A stretch of DNA of 23,118 nt, taken from contig LSSL01000157.1 of assembly GCA_001953115.1 (NCBI GenBank), positions 7,900-31,017 on the forward strand, in the 5' to 3' direction. Made by a program: the position numbers and the translations under genes. The notes beneath the pieces were generated by a model. The model made no database searches. It saw nothing but the letters and a program-made list of their open reading frames with translations, and was not told the DNA's origin. The DNA comes from Smittium mucronatum (taxonomy: Eukaryota; Kickxellomycota; Harpellomycetes; Harpellales; Legeriomycetaceae). Of this stretch, positions 10,147-18,613 are shown one piece after another (the first letter of the stretch is position 1; each line of letters begins with the position of its first letter).

Positions 10147-11378
10147 CTAGTTTTCATCAGAAATCCTTTTAACAAAGATGTAAGTTTTAGGACTTTTTTT
10201 TAAAATTTCGGAATTTTGACCTACAGAAAGACCATTTTTAAAACCAAGGGTTCTTCGGTGTTCATAGCCAGGGTAATCTTTGGCGATGAAAGGAACAGTG
10301 GTTTGAATGGACATTCCAGTCTTCTTAGAAATAGAACGGATATTCCAGCTATCATATGGTTCTCCAGACTTTAATGTAACTAGAACTTGACCATCGACAT
10401 TCATATCAACAGGTTGGGCATTGATGGACGAATCTAAATCCAGGCCGTACTCGTCTTGATTAGGATCTAGCTGAGATTCGAAAGTTTCATTATCTGAATC
10501 AGAATCATTATCAAGGGACTTTCTCTTTTTAGATAGTTTTTTTGGATTGGATTTCTTCGCTCTAGGCAAGTTGCTACTAGTTAGTAGTTGGGAAGAAGAC
10601 AAGAACAGGTTAACCAGCAAGTCTTGGTTTGCTCGCACATTCCTATCTTTGTCTGTGATGCCAGCACCTAAAAAAGCATTTTAAAATAATATTAGAATAA
10701 ATTTTTTCGAAACAAAGAGTATGGAAAAGAAAATTTAATAAAAACATTTTCAAAAAACGAGACAAAGTTCAAGTTATAAAGATAATGTTAAGATAGGGTT
10801 TCTAAATATGTTTTTTTAGATACCTGCGTGAGGGAAATTAAATACGATTTTAGTGAATTTTTGAGATTTTATAGCTTTATTTTTCAGTAACTTTGCACAA
10901 TCAACTTCAAACATAACAGAACCACCCAAGTCTTTGAATTGGGATATGATTGTATTACTATCTTCATATTTGGTAAACAGATCCTTTTCGGAATCTAAAC
11001 AAGTGGCTAATATATTTTTTCCAGAACCAAGTTTTTGGGCTAAAGATCTTGCAAAGCTAAAGTTACCTATAGAGGTTTGATTTTATAATCGGGTTAAAAT
11101 CAAGTGTTTGTTTATTTTGGAATGTTTAAAATGAAGGGCGGAAAGGAAGACAGGTAATATTTTAGAAAATTAAAGTAAGATATACCTTCTCCTAGAAGCA
11201 ATATTTTATCCTTGATAGAATATAAAGGTGATTTGAAATGAACTTGGGTATGCTTCTTTTTTTTTGAAATTTCTTTTTCGGATTTTTTAGCCTGTGCTTC
11301 TCGCTTCACAATTTTTGAAGTATTATCAAGATGCTTCTTAAGTCTATCTTTTAATGTAGTCTTTTTAGTTTTGACCAT
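10147..11378 (-). CDS. BMT5: Bmt5-like 25S rRNA (uridine-N3)-methyltransferase, three exons
   Basis: Proteins of this DUF2431/Bmt5-like family have a Rossmann methyltransferase fold; yeast Bmt5 makes m3U in 25S rRNA in the nucleolus. Exons read on the minus strand are 11378-11186, 11066-10824 and 10667-10147, giving 318 residues, close to yeast Bmt5 (336). Introns of 119 bp (GTATAT...TATAG) and 156 bp (GTATCT...TTTAG) are both phase 1 and join cleanly. Splicing rebuilds the SAM-binding motif LLLGEGNFSF (60-69), FNFPHAG (140-146) followed by DRNVRANQDLL, then GEPYDSWNI (247-255) and YPGYEHRRT (277-285), the family signatures. The first 45 residues are Lys-rich, fitting nucleolar targeting. A Lys-rich then acidic insert at about 181-232 interrupts the fold before the VTLK strand. 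The stop is TAG. Family assignment is firm; the exact target base is inferred. Confidence 0.92.
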
Positions 11379-12827
11379 AGTTGATTTTTACACTGAATTT
11401 TTATTCAATTAAAATGCTGCAAGTATTGCGAAAGAATATATGAGAACTATCTTTTGTTTCGTGTAAGCTATACCGTTTTAATAGAATTTAGAGATTAAAA
11501 AAATGCAAAGATATATATTTTTCGAAATATCGATGTCGATTAAATCCTAAAAGTAATTTTCTAAAAAAAAAATAATCAGCGAAATATCTGTAAATTAAAA
11601 TTAATTGGTATGTCGAAGAGATCGGAAATATTTTCGGAATACTTTCTTTTTTCAAAAAAAAAAAATTAATTGTTTCAAAATCTTGAGGTTATTTTGGAAT
11701 TGAGTACTTGATCACCAGTATTTTATTTAGGAGATTTTTTTCAAGACCAGACTTTTTTTTACAGTGTAAACTATTTGATACAAATAAATTTAATCATACA
11801 CCACCAATAAAAATAGAAAAAAAACATTTTAGCTCTAGTAAACTTCAGCATTTTTCCAATGAAGGTTTCTTTTTTAATTACAATTACTGATTACCCAATA
11901 AATTTATATGTTAAAAATATCATTTTTCCGAATTAGGAAAGCAGTAAAAATTTAATAGGAGAGTGTCTGTTCTTAATGGGTATCTCCTGTTTATTAATTT
12001 GGAGAAACGACCAAAAAATAATACTTGTATTTATTGGATGAAAACAAAAATAGACAACATTGGCTAAAAAAGCAAAACAAATTTTTTTATCATTTAGGCA
12101 AATTTATTATTCCCTATAATAATAAAAATAAAGACAATTTTATTAGGTATTTTTTAACGATTGTTCCTAAGTATGGTTGTTTTAGTGTCGTGACTATTCA
12201 CCTACTCTCTCTTCCAATTATTGATCAAAATCAACATTTTATCATCTAATAAAGTACTGTACCCTTTTAAATTTTGCCAATTTAAAGCTACAGCTTAATC
12301 CTTTATTTTAAGTGGTTAATATGTGAGTGAAATGGTCAGTAAATCTACTGTTAGTGGCGAATAGTCCAGTAACCGGCTGCTTCTGTATTTACCCAATGAT
12401 TTTAAAAGTGTAAAAGTCATTTTAGCGGAAATTCAATTTAGATGCAATTCCACTGATTTACATTTCCTTTGTAGGGGTTTGTATATTATTCTTCATGATT
12501 CTTTCAAAGTCTAGGGTAATATAACGATACCGAATTTTCATTTTAAAACAAATTTTGTTTCAAATTGACACACATATTGGTTTATTTTATTTATCATCTA
12601 ATAGAAGAATATGGGTCTCACGAATAGGCGCTTGTATATCTTTGAAAGAGGAAAAGGGCAAGAAATATAGCTATGTTCCTCAGCTTAAATAGTGCAAAAT
12701 TAGCGTTAAATTTTGCGACAATATAAATCTTGTTAAATAAAAATTATTAATTGCATTTTATTAATCAAGACTTGAAAAGTTGCAGATCTGACAAATGAGT
12801 ACACAGAATTTTATTTTTTTTTGGGTG
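11379..12827. other. Intergenic stretch with a diverged repeat and no intact gene
   Basis: This holds the promoter of the methyltransferase gene (minus strand), the diverged repeat copy A described separately, and about 550 bases (12260-12827) in which I see no gene. Open frames of 60 and 74 codons at 11708-11890 and 12025-12249 fall inside the repeat and are better seen as relics than as genes. Confidence 0.5.
11747..11941 (+). repeat. Diverged dispersed repeat, copy A
   Basis: This stretch resembles 15753-15969. Both start with CCAGACTTTTT, share an AATAAA.A.AGAAAAA..CAT..TAGCTC.A.TAAA.TT block, then TTACCCAATAAATTTATA against TGCCCAATAATTTATAG, and end at ATTAGGAAAG. Similarity also shows after translation in one frame: PIKIEKKHFSSSK..FFFNYNY.LPNKF here against PINTEKHTSSNK..FFSNCDFELPNNL in copy B. 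Weaker colinear matches continue to TCTCTTCCAATT near 12208. The family is unknown. Confidence 0.5.
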
Positions 12828-13014
12828 CTAAACATTACGGTATTTTGCAACCCATACAAAAAAGATAACCAAACCCATGTATCCAATCATTGCAGCAATT
12901 GATATATAGAAGCGATACTACTTTTAGATATTGAAGCGATCAAACCCCATATTAAAAAATCAAAATCAGAATATGTCGTAGTTATTTGCAAATCTGACTC
13001 ACGAGTGATGACAT
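12828..13014 (-). CDS. Candidate 33-residue single-pass membrane peptide, two exons
   Basis: I do not recognise a family. On the minus strand an ATG at 13014 opens a 12-nt exon (13014-13003) ending at a strong GTGAGT donor; the acceptor TAG at 12918 leads into a 90-nt exon (12917-12828). The join is in phase and gives 33 residues: four (MSSL), then YRFYISIAAMIGYMGLVIF, a membrane helix, and a short FVWVAKYRNV tail with a positive end, ending in TAG. The 84-bp intron matches others here. The start lies about 57 bp from the TATA element at 13071, whose reverse is TATTTATA, so it could share a divergent promoter with the reductase gene. Small subunits of organelle or ER membrane complexes look like this, but a chance open frame remains possible. 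A 78-codon frame without ATG overlaps part of the locus on the same strand. Confidence 0.38.
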
Positions 13015-13070
13015 TATCCTTAGTCGTTTTATTCAGCGAGTTTAAAAGATTTACTATCGCATCAAATAGG

Positions 13071-13078
13071 TATAAATA
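13071..13078 (+). promoter_or_regulatory. TATA box of the fRMsr gene
   Basis: TATAAATA lies 142 bp before the ATG at 13221, matching in sequence and spacing the element before ATP-citrate lyase. It may also serve the divergent minus-strand candidate that starts at 13014. Confidence 0.5.
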
Positions 13079-13220
13079 GTGACTATTCTTGCAGCTAGTG
13101 TAAAAACAATATGATAAAAGATCTGTTTGTTTTTTTCCCTCAGTTTAACTAGCTTTAATACAATTAAAAAAGGAAAAAACCTCAATTCACTTCTATAATA
13201 TTCATTTTGCGATTAAGGCA

Positions 13221-13894
13221 ATGGTACTGGACAACGATCATAAAACTATAGAAGCCTCTACCAAGGAGGATTTCTATATCGAGCTGGCCGAAAAGACCGA
13301 TGCTCTTTTGTCAGGGAAAAATCTGGTAATGATTCGTTTTTTTGTTTTTTACAACTACTTTCGTCTTTTAAAAGAAAAAAAGCTATCACATTTTTATTAT
13401 TTTACCCGTTATAAATTTAACATTAAATGCAAAATTAGATTACTAACCTATCGCTTCTAAGTGCTCTGGTATATCACGAGTTATTGAACACTCCGCACCG
13501 TAAGGGTAGCCCCGTAAATTGGGCCGGTTTTTACTACTTGCCCAAGAGCTCCTTGCTTGACAGCTCTATTTCTCCAAATGAATATGTGTTGGAGTTGGGA
13601 CCCTTCCAAGGAAAGGTCGCATGTACATTAATTAAATTCGGTAGAGGCGTTTGTGGTAGTGTGGCTGTATCTAAAAAACCCATCATCGTCCCTAATGTCA
13701 ACCTCTTTGAAGGGCATATTGCCTGTGATAGTACTTCATTGAGTGAACTCGTAATTCCGATAGTTATTGGAGATCAGCTAGTTGGCGTATTTGACCTTGA
13801 TTGCTCCGTAGCCAATGGTTTTGATAACACAGATCTAGTTGGAATTGAGAGGCTTGTGTCCATCCTCGTCAAAAATAGTGATTGGTTTTTGTAA
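13221..13894 (+). CDS. Free methionine-R-sulfoxide reductase (fRMsr, GAF domain), two exons
   Basis: The enzyme reduces free methionine-R-sulfoxide in the cytosol with thioredoxin as electron donor. Exons 13221-13325 and 13439-13894 encode 186 residues (yeast Ykl069w has 180). The 113-bp intron runs GTAATG...ATTAG in phase 0; using this acceptor restores the conserved segment NLSLLSALVYHELL, equivalent to the NLANxSALLY segment of the family. The GAF domain follows, with NWAGFYYL, LGPFQGKVAC, GRGVCG, GHIACD and SELVIPI. The three cysteines that act in catalysis are all present at 97, 107 and 131, with the same spacing (10 and 24) as yeast Cys91, Cys101 and Cys125. Nothing suggests inactivation. 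The stop is TAA. A tempting later acceptor at 13461 beside a TACTAAC word breaks the frame and was not used. Confidence 0.93.
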
Positions 13895-14355
13895 AGAATA
13901 AGGAAGGAGATTTGCCCAGTGAGATGCCAGAGCTTTTGCGCACTACCGTATTTTACCAAAGCAAGATTATGAATGCAGCAGCCATAAGGAGCCTACTTAC
14001 CATTCTCTAATTGGTTATATTATTAGAATGCCTTAATATTTCCCGTCCAAATATGATTTGATTTAGGCACTTAATAAAATTTAAATTACGGTCAAAGCAC
14101 ATTTGTTAACCCTTTCCGGGTCCAAATTGCAACTTCATTCCTATTTGAGTAAATTAACTCTTTCAATTGGCCTAACTTCTTGTTTTATCCAATGATATAC
14201 AAATAATATTAGTCTAATGAAAACATTAAGAAAAAAGCGAAAGCCGCTTTTTGAACCATTGCCCCTGAAAGATTAAATAACTACATTATTCCACTATTCA
14301 TTTTTTAATAGTTCATATCTAAATTATATACTTATTATTGAGTTAACAGAAGGGT
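13895..14355. other. Intergenic region between fRMsr and the RRM gene
   Basis: I see no supported gene. A 28-codon open frame at 13924-14010 (starting MPELLRTTVFYQSK) is less AT-rich than its surroundings, but it lies within the likely 3' untranslated region of the reductase gene and has no other support. The rest should hold the promoter of the RRM gene. Confidence 0.5.
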
Positions 14356-14734
14356 ATGTCAAAGTTTTCAAAGGTTAAATTCTTTTTTGACCGATCTGTT
14401 TTCACCGATTACAAATCTACAGCGGCTTTGGGAGAGCATTTCAAAAAATTTGGGAATCTAGATACTTTTTTTTTTTTCAAGGTATTAAGTTTATATTATA
14501 TAGAGATAGAGAAGAGCCTACTTCGGGGCAGCTTGAATTCCAAGAGTTTACTAGATTTATTATTATTAGGATCAAGTCACCAGATCAAGAGTAGGGATCG
14601 GTTGCTTGAATTATTTTGACGATAATGCTAATCGAAAGGTGTTAGAAATTCATGAGCATTACATTGAAGGATATCCCCGTGAAAAGGGTAAGGTGATTTT
14701 AATCCAGGATCCTGTTACCAAACCGACAATCTGA
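14356..14734 (+). CDS. Small single-RRM RNA-binding protein, two exons
   Basis: Unspliced, this locus gives only broken frames. Splicing exon 14356-14481 to 14570-14734 across an 88-bp intron (GTATTA...ATTATTAG, phase 0) gives one 96-residue protein with the layout of an RNA recognition motif: first strand VKFFFDRSVF (7-16), helix AALGEHFKKFGNL (23-35), second strand at 36-42, an RNP1-like strand SRVGIGCLNY (48-57), a second helix (61-72), HYIEG (72-76) and last strand KGKVILIQDP (81-90). The aromatic positions of RNP1 are partly replaced by Ile and Cys and there is one extra residue, so RNA contacts may be weak. No other domain is present. A run of 12 T in exon 1 encodes Phe residues and could hide a length error. 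The stop TGA lies 31 bp from the MED21 stop on the other strand. The precise family member is not recognised. Confidence 0.65.
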
Positions 14735-14765
14735 GGACTTTAGATTTTAAATTTCTGTGATATTT

Positions 14766-15496
14766 TCAACTGGATATTTTATTAAAATCGTCTGATATTT
14801 CCCTTAGAAAACCCTCTATTGGTTTCAATGCAAATTTTGTTAATGTTTTTATGATAAAATTTGGAATATACAAAATTATATGCCCCTCTTTTACAAGCCT
14901 TATTAAAATCAATTTAATTTAATAACTAGGGATACTTACTTGTTTCGAAAATCTCGTTCTCTAGCTCCGCGATTGAGGTCTTTAGAGAAGACTCTAGATC
15001 TCTAACGGTTTCAGAATTACTATCTTCCTGTTTTTCGGGAAGCGAGTTAATTAGCTGTTTTACATCTTTGACCAAAACGCCAATTTCTTGGGCCTTTTCT
15101 TCAGTAGTTTCTGTAAAAAGAGTAATATATTTATAAGTTGCCGTACATTTTATTTAAATTCGATAAAATAAATACTTTTACCTTTAGAATCGCCTGACAG
15201 CTCTATTAATATAATTTTAATGCTTTAGAAAAAATAAGCAAAAGTAAAAAACCAATATAAAACAGGCTATTTGCTTTACCATTCTTTTTGGTTACTGGGA
15301 AATGTTCTCCGACTTGTACAAGCTCTGAATTCTTAATAGTTGAATCGAGGCTTACTACGAGAGCGGACACTAACTAATTTAAACCCGGAAGATTTATATA
15401 TATATATATACATTTAGGTAATTTAGATCTATTTAAATATATAGTTTCAGTAAGAACCTGGTCCAGTTTGTCCTGCAGTTGTGTTATATTATCCAT
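14766..15496 (-). CDS. MED21: Mediator complex subunit 21, five exons
   Basis: Med21 is a coiled-coil subunit of the Mediator middle module, pairing with Med7 in the nucleus. Minus-strand exons are 15496-15458, 15373-15280, 15202-15182, 15110-14940 and 14815-14766, joining in phase to 124 residues (human 144, yeast 140). The start MDNITQLQDKLDQLVSAL is the family signature (MDxLTQLQDxxxQL). Residues 52-76 (EKAQEIGVLVKDVKQLINSLPE) match the second conserved block ending in LIxSLP, and 79-124 form a heptad-rich helix. Introns are 84, 77, 71 and 124 bp with donors GTTCTT, GTAAAG, GTAAAA and GTAAGT. Exon 3 is a 21-nt microexon encoding about ELSGDSK. The last exon is least certain: reading through the GTAAGT would stop after three codons, whereas splicing adds 16 residues that continue the helix. 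The gene ends tail to tail with the RRM gene. Confidence 0.87.
15395..15410. repeat. (TA)8 microsatellite in MED21 intron 1
   Basis: Eight perfect TA units lie within the first intron of the MED21 gene. A similar but slightly longer AT run is at 19425-19443 in the intergenic desert. Confidence 0.9.
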
Positions 15497-16275
15497 TTCA
15501 ATTTTCTTTAAAACATTCTTTAATGCGAAAGTAGCACTGACAAAACAAAAACTTAAATGTACTAAAATGTTTATTTCCTCAGCATTTTGCTTTATTCGTT
15601 TACTTCCTAAAAACTCGACAATAAAATTTCAATATTAATTATCCAATAAGATGATTTTTATTTAAAAGGGATTATTTTTTCTGATGCCAATAAAAATTAT
15701 ATAGGCTGCCTATCATACTAATGTTTCCATATACACTATACTCTTTTAATGGCCAGACTTTTTATTATTGTTTAAGCCATTGGCTTTTATAAAACCTAAC
15801 CACCATCAAACCAATAAATACAGAAAAACATACTAGCTCAAATAAAATTTTCATATTTTACCAATAATAAATTTTTTTTAGTAATTGCGATTTTGAACTG
15901 CCCAATAATTTATAGATTATCTAATGTGTATTAAAAAATTATGTAAACAACAAAACTATATTAGGAAAGTGACCAAAGAAAATCTCATATATATCTATTA
16001 GTCAAATTAAGGAATAGGTTATTGGTGAAGATAATCAGCCATTTGTAGATTTTTACAATTCCGAGTTCATTTTACCATGAACACTTAGGACCAATAAATT
16101 AATCACATTTACACACTCATTTTAATTAAATTTACTATGGGAGAGTTACGAATGCTTTCAAATCTATATCAATACCGCCCAATTTTTACTGATATATCCG
16201 TTTTATCCATAAATACCCTTGAATGGGGGTTTCATTGAAATAAAAGTCTCTTCCAATTCAATATTTACAGTTAAT
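15497..16275. other. Region upstream of MED21, no intact gene
   Basis: The first 250 bases should contain the MED21 promoter (minus strand); no clear TATA box at the spacing seen in other genes is visible, although a TATAAAAG on the minus strand lies at 15791-15784. The remainder is repeat copy B and decayed sequence. Confidence 0.5.
15753..15969 (+). repeat. Diverged dispersed repeat, copy B
   Basis: This is the partner of 11747-11941 (see that entry for the shared blocks). Both copies lie the same way round, about 250-370 bp beyond the 5' end of a minus-strand gene (MED21 here, the methyltransferase gene for copy A). Later colinear words (TTATTGG.TGAA near 16018 and TCTCTTCCAATT near 16248) suggest that the original unit was about 500 bp. 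Confidence 0.5.
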
Positions 16276-16576
16276 TATTTTAGTAGAACCTTTTTTCTAT
16301 TCATTAGATGTTTTCTATCATTTCGATATATATTTTTTTCGTTTAGTAAACACTTTTTAGCGATTCAATAGAATTTTTAAATTTCAATAATCCATTTCTA
16401 CATTTCAATAGATAGTTTTTTCAATTTTAGTAGACACATTTTGATATTAGTAGATCCTTTTTTGAAATTCAGTAGACCCTTTTTTTTCATTTCAATAGAT
16501 TTTTTTTTTGATTTTTTAGTTCGTCCTTCTTATATTCCAACAGACCCTTTTTCATTTTAATAGATTTTTTTCCCCG
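16276..16576. repeat. Degenerate tandem repeat of about 22 bp with T-tracts
   Basis: About 13-14 imperfect units of 20-23 bp follow one another, with consensus close to TTTCARTAGAYCCTTTTTTT. Clear copies include TTTTAGTAGAACCTTTTTT near 16277, ATTAGTAGATCCTTTTTTG near 16447, TTCAGTAGACCCTTTTTTTT near 16469, TTTCAATAGATTTTTTTTTT near 16491 and TTCCAACAGACCCTTTTT near 16536. The unit length is not a multiple of three and stops occur in each frame, so the array is noncoding. Confidence 0.75.
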
Positions 16577-18433
16577 AAAAAACGAACTATTTTCCCACAA
16601 TAATAACTACGTAATGTCATTAGATAATTATATTTATGAAATCTAAAATCATATAGACTATGATATAAAATTTAAAAATTGTATTCTTTTTTTGGAGAAA
16701 AAAATTGTACAAAGAAAATTCTAACTGATTTCCTAAGTATCATATTAAAAATCAGTAAATATCATAGTAGAATTTAGAAAATAAATGAATCGAATTGAAA
16801 AAAAAAAAAATTCATCTTATTTTTTTTATGCTCAATTTTTTTTTGCTATTTAATTATCTTCGAAACCATTGAGAAATCGCACGAAAAATCCTAAACATAA
16901 AGCTAAATTCAAATTAATAAAATAATATTGCGATGAAAAAAAATTCTGAATTCCAAAAATCAGTCTCATAATCATTTCAGTATTGGGAAACATATTTATA
17001 TTTATCCAATGACGCAGGGTAGTTAATATTCCGACAAAATAGTTGATTTTTCTGAAAAAAAATTCCATTGCGATGAAAAGCCCAGCATTATAACAAACAA
17101 ACCCCAATTAATATTACACACAATGTTTTTTTCTCCAGAATTTTTTATATATATCTCTATATTTTTATTGAAATGAATTTTTTTTTTGATATCAATGCCT
17201 TTTACTTATAAAGTCATTTTTACAAACATTCTTTTATAGAAAACCCCCATAGAAGAATAGAACCCATTTTGAAAAATTAAATTTTTTTAATATTAAATTT
17301 TATTGTTAAATACTCGTATGAGATTAAGCTTATCTTGAAAAAGGTCTCATGGATATTTAAAAAAAATTATAGAAACATATAAATGCGAATTTATATTAAC
17401 TTAAAAAAAAATCTCTGTATTTTATCTTAATATTCAGTAAAATTTAATCAAATGTGCATTTCATTAATAAATTTTATTGAGATTGCACATATGATTTTTA
17501 ATTTTTTTAATAAAAAATGAGGTTAATAAATAATTTTTTTTGGAAAATAACAATACCAATATTCATTATTTTGAGAATTTAAAAGCCTAGTTAGCCCTAA
17601 TTAACTTATAACTTATGTGTATTATGGTAGTGGGAAGAGATAATATTATCTGGAAATATGATTTTTTGTTGATGAACTTTTTTTAAGATAAATTTATCAA
17701 AAAAATAAAGAACAGACTTAGATCACATTAAATATGAATAAAAAATCGAATCCGAGAATCATCTAAATGTTTGGGAAAAATTACTCTTAAAGAGGAAATA
17801 CAAACTTTAACTATAAAGCATAAAACGCAAACATATAATATTTTTGAAAAATAACAAAGATAAAAAATAAAAAAATTGTGAAATGAATATTTTAAGTATT
17901 TTTATATCCATTTTTGTTTTTATAATGACATTTAATCGATAATAACCTCTTATAAATGTATTTAATATCATATAAAGGCCAAAAATTTACATTCGACCCC
18001 ATTTTAAATCAATTAATGCTGAATATCCGGCAATAAACTTTGATATTAAAAGTTCTGATAAATATTTTTTTGCTATTCCATATCCATATCAATAATTAGT
18101 AAAGAAAATATAGTAAATTATATCAAGATATTGATAAATATTTTTGCAAAGTAAAATATTTTATTTGTAAGCTTGGGTTTGGGTAAAAAGGTTTGTGAAC
18201 ATGATTCTTTAATATGAAAATAATTTAAAAGTTTTCTCTCGAAAAGTCAAAATGGCTCATTTTCGTTTTCATTCCTCGGAAAACTTTAAAGCTATTTTAA
18301 TGTATAAATAATTGTAAACGTGAAGAATATCCTGTACAAAAAGCTGAATAATATAGCTGAGTGCTGATGAAGAGATATATGATCTTCCAGCTAAATTAAG
18401 TATTTCTAAATTGAACTTTTTATAAATGGCTGA

Positions 18434-18613
18434 CTAAACTTTCAAAAATCGCTCCGCAAAAAATCGAAAAAAATTTGTACTAGATATCTGTTATTTGGCT
18501 CATATACCTACATCCCCTTGAAAAAAATTGAATATGACCGTAAATATTTTTCACAAGTATTGATTATCAAATATCATAAAGTTTTCGGAATTTTTATGAA
18601 TAATTATTTCTGA
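18434..18613 (+). pseudogene. Coding-like open fragment, unknown family
   Basis: A 59-codon stretch open from just after a TGA to a TGA, without an ATG start, includes GSYTYIPLKKIEYDRKYFSQ. Its charge pattern is more protein-like than the surrounding DNA. The underlying bases ATACCTACATCCCC resemble ATACCTAAATCCCC at about 20471, with CCC in the same codon phase, and GACCGTAAATATTTTTCACAAGTATT resembles a stretch at about 21144. I infer a relic of a repeated coding sequence. Confidence 0.3.

Noticed and set aside
12025..12249. A 74-codon plus-strand frame as a gene
   Set aside because: It starts with TTG, has no family signs and lies in the extension of repeat copy A; treated as a relic.
13326..13461. 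A frame break in the fRMsr gene, using the acceptor at 13461 that follows a perfect TACTAAC branch-like word
   Set aside because: The acceptor at 13438 keeps phase 0 and restores the conserved NLS..SALVY segment; TACTAAC is then coding sequence (Thr-Asn). No frameshift is needed.
14481..14594. An EF-hand-like reading (TSGQLEFQEFTRFI) in another frame of the RRM locus
   Set aside because: It lies within the 88-bp intron and adjoining sequence, has no start or partner exon, and the RRM splice model explains the locus better.
16850..17107. An 85-codon minus-strand frame
   Set aside because: Its composition simply reflects AT-rich DNA (Phe, Ile, Asn), and it has no domain, splice signals or repeat partner.
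17590..17760. tRNA or telomere-like words (CCCTAATTAA, TCGAATCC)
   Set aside because: Single short words without a cloverleaf or tandem repetition.
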